Shown here piece after piece: positions 1-4,774 of a stretch of 16,555 nt of DNA. The stretch is taken from contig CAMXTM010000008.1 in the NCBI GenBank assembly GCA_947246775.1, forward strand, positions 1 through 16,555, given 5' to 3'. The notes below the pieces were generated by a model. It made no database searches. It saw only the letters and a program-made list of their open reading frames with translations, and was not told where the DNA came from. This DNA comes from an uncultured Clostridium sp. Its GTDB lineage: Bacteria; Bacillota; Clostridia; Lachnospirales; Anaerotignaceae. Positions within the stretch are counted from its first letter, which is position 1, and each line of letters begins with the position of its first letter. The position numbers were made by a program, and so were the translations under genes.

Positions 1-1513
1 TCAAGTTTGTTGTAGTTTCTTCCAAGTTGTTCAAAGTATGGTCTAATCTGTTTTGGATAGCACCAAGTCTACTTCTTACAGCGGAAACTGTTTCAATAGC
101 GTCTTTAGCAGCCATCATAGCTTGATTTGCTGTATCAACGTCGTCAACTCTCATTTTGTCAAGTCCAACACCAATTGCGTCAGCGTGGCAGTCATCAACA
201 TTAACGTCTAACATATTGTAGTCGTCATTTGTTTCACCAATTTGTAATCTTAAGCCATTGCCAGTACCAGCTTTGCCCTCAGCTTGTTCAAAGATATAAC
301 CATCAGTATTACCACCATCTAAGTCACCATATGTTACTTTCATGCCCAATGCTTGAGAAAGTTGTTGAGCAATAGCAGTTTGACCAGCAGTTGCTGTTGG
401 GTCTCCAATAAGAATTGTTACATCTTTACCAAAAGCACTTACATCTACACCTGCTTGAGCAACAGCAAATTTTTTGCCATTGATTGTAAATGTAGAATCT
501 TCTACACTTCCGCCAGCTGCATACTCTTTATCTTCAATCAAATCAGTAGCAATACCTGGTCTAGCATCTAGTCCTGCAACATTATCTCCAGCCGTTGTAG
601 ATAATTTAACTACAGTACTTGTGTGAGCAGTACCAGCACCATTATCACCCTCTACAGTAATACCACCAGCTAGTGTTGGTGTAGAAGCACCTTTTTCTTT
701 TGCTTCAAATGTTATAGCACCAGCATTAGCTGTAACTTTATAAGTATCTTTGAAATCTTTATTCATTGCACTTGCTAAAGCGTCTGAAACCTTTGCTGCA
801 GTATTAACAGCAGCCGCATTAGCTCCAGTTTCTACAACCTCTCCATTTATCACAAGGTCAACTTTTGTAGAATCATCAGCATTTGCTTTTAATTCTGCTA
901 CATAACTTTTATTAGTACCATCAGTAAAAGAAACTGTATAAGTTGCTTTCGCATTAACAGCATCTAAAATAGTTGCAGATTCTGCAGCAGCCATTGCTGC
1001 TGTTGTACTTTTAGCTTTAGTTGCATCAACTGTTACTACTTCATCTAAATCTGTTGTAATGCTAGCTGAACCTTTTGTGCTACTTGAGCCACCTAAGCTA
1101 CCATCTAACAATTTGATACCGTTGAAATTTGTAGCGTCAGCGATTCTGTCGATTTCTTCGTTTAATTGGTCTAATTCATCTTGAATTTTTACTCTTTCAG
1201 AATCTTCATAGATACCGTTAGAAGCCTGTGTTGTCAAAGCTACCATTCTGTTTAACATAGAGTGAACTTCTGTCAAAGCACCCTCTGCTGTTTGTACTAA
1301 AGAGATACCATCTTTAGAGTTTTGTTGAGCTGTCTCTAATCCTGTGATTTGCGCTCTCATTTTTTCGGAAATTGCTAAACCAGCAGCGTTGTCAGCAGCT
1401 CTGTTAATTTTGTAGCCAGATGACAATTTTTCCAAGTTTTTAGCTAAGTTTTGATTGTTTGTTGATAATTTGTTGTAAGAGTTTAAAGCTGAAATGTTGT
1501 GTTGAATAATCAT
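1..1513 (-). CDS. fliC: Flagellin, 3' end cut by window edge
   Basis: Flagellar filament subunit, exported by the flagellar type III apparatus and polymerised outside the cell. The reading frame is open from the ATG at 1513 to the window edge: 504 complete codons, no stop. The N-terminal D0/D1 helices are typical (starts MIIQHNISALNSYNKL, then KLSSGYKINRAADNAAGLAI). The last visible residues (DAIETVSAVRSRLGAIQNRLDHT) are the start of the conserved C-terminal D1/D0 helix, so only about 50-60 residues should be missing and the protein would be about 550-560 aa. That is long for a flagellin and implies a large variable, surface-exposed middle domain rich in Thr, Ala, Gly and Asp (roughly residues 140-430). 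The start is fixed by GGAGGT seven nt upstream and by homology at residue 1. Expression is expected from the sigma-28 promoter at 1656-1682 with translational control in the leader. Identity is very secure. Confidence 0.97.
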   Translation of the reverse strand, partial: MIIQHNISALNSYNKLSTNNQNLAKNLEKLSSGYKINRAADNAAGLAISEKMRAQITGLETAQQNSKDGISLVQTAEGALTEVHSMLNRMVALTTQASNGIYEDSERVKIQDELDQLNEEIDRIADATNFNGIKLLDGSLGGSSSTKGSASITTDLDEVVTVDATKAKSTTAAMAAAESATILDAVNAKATYTVSFTDGTNKSYVAELKANADDSTKVDLVINGEVVETGANAAAVNTAAKVSDALASAMNKDFKDTYKVTANAGAITFEAKEKGASTPTLAGGITVEGDNGAGTAHTSTVVKLSTTAGDNVAGLDARPGIATDLIEDKEYAAGGSVEDSTFTINGKKFAVAQAGVDVSAFGKDVTILIGDPTATAGQTAIAQQLSQALGMKVTYGDLDGGNTDGYIFEQAEGKAGTGNGLRLQIGETNDDYNMLDVNVDDCHADAIGVGLDKMRVDDVDTANQAMMAAKDAIETVSAVRSRLGAIQNRLDHTLNNLEETTTNL

Positions 1514-1518
1514 AAAAT

Positions 1519-1556
1519 CTACCTCCATGTAGTTACGCGGGAAACTCCATTTTCCC
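1519..1556 (-). promoter_or_regulatory. Flagellin leader twin hairpins, candidate CsrA sites over the Shine-Dalgarno
   Basis: Two consecutive hairpins precede the flagellin ATG on the minus strand, each with the same six-base loop ATGGAG. The upstream one pairs GGGAAA (1551-1556) with TTTCCC (1539-1544), loop 1545-1550, and can be extended by a G-U and a G-C pair. The downstream one pairs CTAC (1529-1532) with GTAG (1519-1522), loop 1523-1528, and its loop and 3' arm contain the Shine-Dalgarno GGAGGT (1521-1526). The two GGA triplets are 22 nt apart. GGA in a hairpin loop is the known CsrA recognition element, and the Bacillus subtilis hag leader uses two such sites, one over the Shine-Dalgarno. 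The structures are seen; CsrA binding is inferred, as no csrA gene is in this window. Confidence 0.7.
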
Positions 1557-1655
1557 ACTAATCCTTTAATTTAATTGATAAGTTATATGTGAGAAGTCAA
1601 GTCTGTAACATCGACCGTCGACTCGAAGATGCTACATCATTGCCTTCTATTTACA

Positions 1656-1682
1656 ATATCGGCGCTTCTTACCGAAACTTAA
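1656..1682 (-). promoter_or_regulatory. Sigma-28 (SigD/FliA) promoter of flagellin
   Basis: On the minus strand the -35 region reads TTAAGTTT (1675-1682), followed by exactly 11 nt and the -10 GCCGATAT (1656-1663). The sigma-28 consensus is TAAAGTTT-N11-GCCGATAA, so 14 of 16 positions match with exact spacing. Transcription would begin near 1649, giving a leader of about 136 nt. Very AT-rich DNA (1683-1730) lies just upstream and could act as an UP element. The matching sigma factor is encoded at 14063-14848. Confidence 0.9.
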
Positions 1683-1736
1683 TAGTTTTTTATAAAAATA
1701 TTTAAAAAAATTTTTCTTTCCTTATAATGCGCTTTT

Positions 1737-1821
1737 AAGACCTTGAGAGCGCTGCTCTCGCTTGCAAGACCTTGAGAGCGCTGCTCTCGCTTGCAAGACC
1801 TTAAGGGCTTCGCCCTCAAAA
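1737..1821. repeat. Three tandem hairpin repeats (two exact 29-bp units plus a variant)
   Basis: Units 1737-1765 and 1766-1794 are identical 29-bp direct repeats. A third unit starts with the same AAGACCTT (1795-1802) and then diverges. Each unit carries a short palindrome: GAGAGC-GCT-GCTCTC in the two exact copies and AGGGC-TTC-GCCCT in the third. They thus keep the hairpin while changing the bases, with compensating changes on both arms. There is no spacer between units, so this is not a CRISPR array. It resembles small REP-like hairpin repeats. It lies between the flagellin promoter and the toxin-antitoxin cassette and could also act as a transcription barrier. Structure is certain, function unknown. 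Confidence 0.85.
1798..1812 (+). repeat. Left arm of 15-bp inverted repeat framing the toxin-antitoxin cassette
   Basis: ACCTTAAGGGCTTCG here is repeated exactly in inverted orientation at 2146-2160. This arm overlaps the third hairpin repeat unit. Both arms lie outside the two promoters of the toxin-antitoxin pair, so together they enclose the complete cassette (363 bp from end to end). No transposase is present. The repeat may mark a small mobile cassette or be a recombination relic. Confidence 0.75.
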
Positions 1822-1824
1822 TAC

Positions 1825-1853
1825 TAGACAAAAAACGACAAACATTGTATGAT
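1825..1853 (+). promoter_or_regulatory. Promoter of the toxin mRNA
   Basis: TAGACA (1825-1830), a 17-nt spacer, then TATGAT (1848-1853): 5 of 6 matches in each box with ideal spacing for the housekeeping sigma factor. Transcription would begin near 1860 and leave about 35 nt before the GTG start. The early RNA can fold as TTCTCC pairing with GGAGGA over a CGACA loop (about 1869-1885), covering part of the purine-rich Shine-Dalgarno region. Confidence 0.7.
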
Positions 1854-1891
1854 AATAGTGTCGTGAATTTCTCCCGACAGGAGGAGGTGAG

Positions 1892-1910
1892 TTTTGTGTC
1901 TGACCTCAAT
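1892..1910 (+). repeat. Direct repeat copy 1 (DR1), over the toxin start codon
   Basis: The 19-nt sequence TTTTGTGTCTGACCTCAAT recurs in the same orientation at 2054-2072 with two differences (1896 G/A and 1908 A/G). It covers the GTG start and the next codons of the toxin. Because the antitoxin RNA is read from the other strand through copy 2, it carries the complement of copy 1. Pairing would be continuous for 16 nt across the start codon, counting one G-U pair. Confidence 0.85.
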
Positions 1911-1979
1911 AATTTTATTTTGTCTGTCCTTGCAGGAATAGTATGTCACTATATCTGCAAGTACATAGACAGAAAATAA
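1896..1979 (+). CDS. Small hydrophobic peptide, candidate type I toxin (Fst/par-like)
   Basis: 27-residue peptide with GTG start. Residues 7-21 form one hydrophobic segment (FILSVLAGIVCHYIC), followed by a charged tail (KYIDRK); this is the layout of small membrane-acting type I toxins. The start is set by the strong AGGAGGTG about six nt upstream. The same frame stays open upstream to an ATG at 1791, but that lies before the promoter and inside the hairpin repeats and has no Shine-Dalgarno, so it is rejected. The gene has its own promoter (1825-1853) and terminator (2006-2046), and an opposing small RNA carries a sequence complementary to its start region. I do not recognise a named family by sequence. 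The toxin call rests on architecture and peptide type and is inference. An alternative is a harmless small membrane peptide with antisense control. Confidence 0.72.
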   Translation: MSDLNNFILSVLAGIVCHYICKYIDRK

Positions 1980-2005
1980 TGCTTTTAGGCTTTGGAGTCT
2001 AAGGC

Positions 2006-2046
2006 AAAACCCCTCAAGAGTCGCAACCTCTTGAGGGGTTTTTATT
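2006..2046. terminator. Bidirectional intrinsic terminator shared by toxin mRNA and antitoxin RNA
   Basis: Perfect 15-bp stem: AAAACCCCTCAAGAG (2006-2020) pairs with CTCTTGAGGGGTTTT (2028-2042), loop of seven. On the plus strand it ends in a run of five T, then ATT. On the minus strand it ends in four T, so it should work in both directions, less strongly leftward. A weaker hairpin (1981-2005) sits between the toxin stop codon and this stem. Confidence 0.9.
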
Positions 2047-2053
2047 GTCGTTG

Positions 2054-2072
2054 TTTTATGTCTGACCTCGAT
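2054..2072 (+). repeat. Direct repeat copy 2 (DR2), template of antitoxin pairing region
   Basis: TTTTATGTCTGACCTCGAT, 17 of 19 identical to 1892-1910. Read on the plus strand it would begin ATG-TCT-GAC-CTC, the same first codons (M-S-D-L) as the toxin, but no Shine-Dalgarno precedes it. It looks like a partial duplication of the toxin start that now serves as the antisense decoy. Confidence 0.8.
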
Positions 2073-2089
2073 TTATTTCTTCATCTCTT

Positions 2090-2117
2090 ATTATACACCA
2101 AAATTCCACTTTGTCAA
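2090..2117 (-). promoter_or_regulatory. Perfect housekeeping promoter of the antitoxin RNA
   Basis: On the minus strand TTGACA (2112-2117), 16 nt, TATAAT (2090-2095): both boxes match the consensus at every base. It is the best housekeeping-type promoter I see in the window and starts only about 45 nt beyond the ftsE-like stop codon. The nearest annotated reading frame it could serve is flagellin, but the terminator at 2006-2042 stands between. A short non-coding RNA is therefore the best explanation. Confidence 0.85.
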
Positions 2118-2145
2118 TAGGCAAAAAGCAAATTTCTGCACCGAC

Positions 2146-2160
2146 CGAAGCCCTTAAGGT
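2146..2160 (-). repeat. Right arm of 15-bp inverted repeat framing the toxin-antitoxin cassette
   Basis: CGAAGCCCTTAAGGT, exact inverted copy of 1798-1812. It ends one base from the last base of the ftsE-like stop codon (2162-2164), which suggests the cassette was inserted right behind that gene. Confidence 0.75.
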
Positions 2161-2161
2161 T

Positions 2162-2851
2162 TTATAGCGCGGTGATTCCGCCTGATGGTATGTCCCGCGT
2201 CACGTATCCCGCCCGCATCGTAATAATGCGTTTTTTCATCAGCTTTGCCAGATGCAGGGCGTGCGTCGCCACCACCACCGTTACCCCGCAACGGTTTGCC
2301 TCGTCCAGTAGGCACATAATATCCCACGCGGAATCGTCATCTAAATTTCCCGTTGGCTCGTCCGCTATCAGAATAGACGGATTGTTCACCATCGCCCTAG
2401 CAAGCGCTACCCGCAGACATTCCCCGCCCGATAACTCTTTTGGGTACCTGTCCGCTTTTTTGTTCATGTTCACCAAACCGAGCGCCGCAGGCACATCTTT
2501 GGCAATTTTTTCCTTTTCGACCTCCAGTACCTCTAGCGCAAAGGCAACATTTTCATAAACTGTCTTTTGCGGTAGTAATTGCGTCTGCTGCCACACAATC
2601 CCTAGTTTTCTCCTAAAATATGGCAATTCTTTTCTTGCAATCTGTGATACCTCTTGCCCCATCACATAGATTTTGCCTTGCGTTGGCTCTATCTCTTTTG
2701 TCAGTAGTTTTAGTGATGTACTTTTGCCGACTCCACTCTTGCCTACCAAAAATACAAACTCGCCCTTTTCGATTTCTAAGTTAAAGTTATTTAATCCTAC
2801 TGCCTTATTTTCATATATTTTTGTCACGTTCTGAAAAGATATTTCCGCCAT
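2162..2851 (-). CDS. ftsE: FtsE-like ABC transporter ATP-binding protein, orphan
   Basis: ATPase of 229 aa, the usual length for FtsE, which with the membrane protein FtsX controls peptidoglycan hydrolases at the division septum. Visible motifs: Walker A GKSGVGKST (37-45), Q-loop in VWQQ (Q88), the FtsE-typical LLPQKTVYENVAFALEV, signature LSGGE (140-144), Walker B ILIADEP (160-166), D-loop GNLDDD, H-loop histidine 197. The residues after the signature are CLRVALARA instead of the usual QQRVAIARA. I chose the ATG at 2851, with AAAGGGG about eight nt upstream, over the ATG at 2872, which lacks such a site. No ftsX follows: the gene ends at the toxin-antitoxin cassette. The 3' third is clearly GC-rich (about 55% by hand count over 2161-2340), unlike its own 5' part and its neighbours. 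It could serve another permease instead. Confidence 0.85.
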   Translation of the reverse strand: MAEISFQNVTKIYENKAVGLNNFNLEIEKGEFVFLVGKSGVGKSTSLKLLTKEIEPTQGKIYVMGQEVSQIARKELPYFRRKLGIVWQQTQLLPQKTVYENVAFALEVLEVEKEKIAKDVPAALGLVNMNKKADRYPKELSGGECLRVALARAMVNNPSILIADEPTGNLDDDSAWDIMCLLDEANRCGVTVVVATHALHLAKLMKKRIITMRAGYVTRDIPSGGITAL

Positions 2852-2890
2852 ACATTCGCCCCTTTTTACCATAATAAAATCTTGCTATAC

Positions 2891-2914
2891 ATTATACGCC
2901 AAAAATGCTATAAT
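2891..2914. promoter_or_regulatory. Divergent promoter region of ftsE-like and C39 peptidase genes
   Basis: Plus strand: an extended -10, TGCTATAAT (2906-2914), without a clear -35; transcription would begin near 2921. Minus strand: a TATAAT (2891-2896) with no good -35. The two -10 boxes are only about 12 bp apart, so polymerases would compete. The predicted rightward RNA starts with a perfect hairpin, CTGCAA-TACC-TTGCAG (2920-2935), just before the Shine-Dalgarno, which may stabilise the mRNA. Confidence 0.5.
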
Positions 2915-2944
2915 AATTACTGCAATACCTTGCAGAAAGGAGGC

Positions 2945-3805
2945 ATGACATTTTTGCGCTATTTGAGACTGACACTTGTTTTTATTGTCACTTTTATATT
3001 GTCATATATTGTCTGCTTACAAAAAATACCAAAAACTAGCTTCTCTTATTATAAGCAGTATTTATTAGATTTTCAAGTTCCTCCCCTTGCTTTTTTGGAC
3101 AAGCAATATGTCAATTTTCGACCTCGCCCTATCCCAAAAGCAAGCAAGGACTTTTCACAAAAGCAAAAAAAGCAACCACTGTCTATTTATAATTTAACTT
3201 CACAAGACGAATTGGCGGCTTCTGATACCACAGAAACCACTGCCTACACATTAGACAACATTACTTATTTGACAGGCACAGCACGCAATATTGTCTACCT
3301 AAATCAAGCTGACCCCCGTTGGGGCAACAAAATGTACGGCGGCAATGACCCTATTGCAAAATACGGTTGCGGTCCAACTGCGATGGCTATGGTCGTTTCC
3401 AGCATGACAGACAGCCTGGTTTTTCCTGATGCTATGGCTGATTGGTCACGCACACATGGATATTTCGCTTACGGCAGCGGTTCATACCATTCCCTAATAC
3501 CAAACGCTGCGGAGGCTTTTGGGCTGCAAGCAACGTCTATTACGGACTATACTTACGATGCCATCAGAAAAGAACTTGCTACAGGCAAAATTATCGTTGC
3601 TCTGATGAAAAAAGGTCACTTTACTACCAGCGGTCATTTTATCTTGGTGCATGGCACAACCTTAGACGGCAAAGTGCTTATCGCTGACCCGATGAGCTTG
3701 GATAATAGCCTAAAGGCTTGGGACATTGATGTCCTAATCAATGAGCTAAAATTGGGCGCAACAGGAGGCGGTCCTCTCTGGGCAATTAGCGTACCCTCTC
3801 CTTAA
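2945..3805 (+). CDS. Membrane-anchored C39-like cysteine peptidase (Peptidase_C39_2 type)
   Basis: 286 aa from the ATG at 2945. One N-terminal hydrophobic segment (about residues 8-25) acts as signal anchor; residues 30-110 are a polar linker; the peptidase-like domain runs from about 115 to the end. Seen motifs: Q121 in LNQADPRW (oxyanion position), catalytic Cys142 in YGCGPTAMAM, His231 in SGHFILV, Asp248 in IADP. Such proteins act outside the membrane, on the cell wall or on peptides; the substrate is unknown. Start choice: the frame opens with a TTG at 2882, but that precedes the promoter. GGAGG lies one base before the ATG and ten before a TTG at 2954, so the TTG (283 aa) is a real alternative. 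A strong terminator follows, so it is a single-gene unit. Confidence 0.85.
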   Translation: MTFLRYLRLTLVFIVTFILSYIVCLQKIPKTSFSYYKQYLLDFQVPPLAFLDKQYVNFRPRPIPKASKDFSQKQKKQPLSIYNLTSQDELAASDTTETTAYTLDNITYLTGTARNIVYLNQADPRWGNKMYGGNDPIAKYGCGPTAMAMVVSSMTDSLVFPDAMADWSRTHGYFAYGSGSYHSLIPNAAEAFGLQATSITDYTYDAIRKELATGKIIVALMKKGHFTTSGHFILVHGTTLDGKVLIADPMSLDNSLKAWDIDVLINELKLGATGGGPLWAISVPSP

Positions 3806-3810
3806 TTTTT

Positions 3811-3855
3811 AGTGCAAATACAGGCAATTTTTGCTTGTATTTGTACTTTTTTTTA
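3811..3855 (+). terminator. Strong intrinsic terminator of the C39 peptidase gene
   Basis: 17-bp stem with two G-U pairs (3811-3827 with 3831-3847), three-base loop, then eight further T to 3855. It overlaps the stop codon of the convergent gene at 3853. There is no T run on the opposite strand, so it works mainly rightward. Confidence 0.9.
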
Positions 3856-4275
3856 TTTGATATTGTTTTTTACATAAAAGGAGTCTTTCCCCAGCAGCCG
3901 CTGATTCATTACCTTATCCTTTTCTATGACTCCTTTTAAAACATTCCTAATTCTTAAGCTAATCAGCATCAGCATTTTTTCATCTTGATATTCTGTATCC
4001 ATTGCCTGCTCTTGCGTATCTATTTTTAAAAGCCCTTTTAAATAATAATACAGTTCCTCATCGCCGCTTGTTAAAATTTTTTCTGCCTGCTCATCAATAT
4101 CGTCAATTTGTTCCATTACCTCCATGCGCATATTCATAAACATACTGGTAGAAACTTTGTCATTTCTTTTTAAGGAATCTTCTATATCATTTGTGATACT
4201 TTCTATTTTTAGCATTTGCTCATACTTTTTTTTCATCAGCACAGTTAAACTTGCAATGCATTTTTCTTCTATCAT
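3853..4275 (-). CDS. Small helical protein, FliT/FlgN-like flagellar chaperone candidate
   Basis: 140 aa, almost entirely charged amphipathic helix (K/E/M-rich, with residues 5-70 and 90-125 predicted helical by eye), no signal or membrane segment. It is the third gene after fliD and fliS, the place where FliT or FlgN-type export chaperones often sit. These are short, helical and hard to recognise by sequence. Start ATG 4275 has GGAAAGGAG seven nt upstream. An intrinsic terminator stands between fliS and this gene, so it may be made at lower level or from its own promoter. The FliT role is inferred from position and shape only. Confidence 0.6.
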   Translation of the reverse strand: MIEEKCIASLTVLMKKKYEQMLKIESITNDIEDSLKRNDKVSTSMFMNMRMEVMEQIDDIDEQAEKILTSGDEELYYYLKGLLKIDTQEQAMDTEYQDEKMLMLISLRIRNVLKGVIEKDKVMNQRLLGKDSFYVKNNIK

Positions 4276-4292
4276 ATCAAAACTCCTTTCCT

Positions 4293-4321
4293 AAAATAAA
4301 GACGGCAGAATTTCTGCCGTC
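4293..4321 (-). terminator. Intrinsic terminator after fliS
   Basis: Perfect 9-bp stem GACGGCAGA / TCTGCCGTC with a three-base loop (4301-4321), followed on the minus strand by TTTATTTT (4293-4300). It lies 8 bp past the fliS stop codon and would end or attenuate the fliD-fliS transcript before the FliT-like gene. Confidence 0.75.
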
Positions 4322-4329
4322 CATATTAT

Positions 4330-4722
4330 TTACTTGCTTTTTGCTGCTCTTTCGCCGCTATTGATTTTATCCGCTTCCTTAAAGGTATCCCTTAGTTCTA
4401 TAATGAGCGGCTTAATTTCTGCTATCACTTCTGTTTTTCTGCCAGCAGACAAACGGGCTAGCTCAAATTGAAAATATTCATACATTCTCTCTAAATCTTT
4501 GCTAACAGCATACTTTTTATCCAATGTACTTGATAAATAGTCCACAATTTCTCTGCACCTTTTTACAGATTCATCAAAAAGTGTATAGTTTTGATTTTTT
4601 AAAGCCATTTCTGCTCTTGTTAATCTCTTAATTAATTCATCGTATAATAATATCAGCATTTCTGCTTTTGTCATTGTATTTATAGATTGGGTTTTATATT
4701 GTTGGTATCCGTATTGATTCAT
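4330..4722 (-). CDS. fliS: Flagellin export chaperone FliS
   Basis: 130 aa, normal for FliS. It binds the C-terminal helix of flagellin in the cytoplasm, prevents early polymerisation and hands it to the export gate FlhA. Family marks: N-terminal YQQYKTQSINTMTKAEML, then ILLYDELIKRLTRAE and the C-terminal region with FELARLSAG and LIIELRDTFKEA. All four helices are present. It follows fliD by 52 nt in the same direction and is probably cotranscribed. The ATG at 4722 has AAGGGAAGG about 11 nt upstream, a rather long spacing. Confidence 0.96.
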   Translation of the reverse strand: MNQYGYQQYKTQSINTMTKAEMLILLYDELIKRLTRAEMALKNQNYTLFDESVKRCREIVDYLSSTLDKKYAVSKDLERMYEYFQFELARLSAGRKTEVIAEIKPLIIELRDTFKEADKINSGERAAKSK

Positions 4723-4774
4723 AAATCAGCGAACCTTCCCTTTCATCAACTTTTTCTCTCTTACTACAACAGTA

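Larger units (their letters stand above)
2003..2084 (-). ncRNA. Candidate antitoxin RNA (RNA II-like)
   Basis: A perfect promoter at 2090-2117 fires leftward and the hairpin at 2006-2042 would end the transcript, giving an RNA of about 80 nt with no credible ORF. Near its 5' end it carries the complement of DR2, which can pair with the toxin start codon and nearby codons. Its 3' part is the exact complement of the toxin mRNA terminator. Two separated pairing regions, one at the toxin initiation site and one at the shared terminator, are the hallmark of RNA II of the pAD1 par locus. Ends are approximate. Transcription itself is inferred. Confidence 0.68.

Noticed and set aside
1737..1802. CRISPR array
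   Set aside because: The 29-bp units are directly adjacent with no spacers, and no cas gene is present.
1679..1909. 76-residue minus-strand ORF over the repeats
   Set aside because: It covers the flagellin promoter, the tandem repeats and the antisense of the toxin start, and has no ribosome site or familiar protein pattern.
1791..1979. 62-residue version of the toxin ORF starting at ATG 1791
   Set aside because: Its first codons are hairpin repeat sequence, the ATG precedes the predicted promoter and has no Shine-Dalgarno; the GTG at 1896 has a strong one.
2058..2120. Second toxin gene starting at ATG 2058
   Set aside because: The first four codons copy the toxin, but there is no Shine-Dalgarno or rightward promoter and the following residues are not toxin-like; the duplicate is better explained as the antitoxin pairing region.
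2882..2944. N-terminal extension of the C39 peptidase from TTG 2882
   Set aside because: The extended -10 box and the Shine-Dalgarno lie inside this stretch, so it should not be translated.
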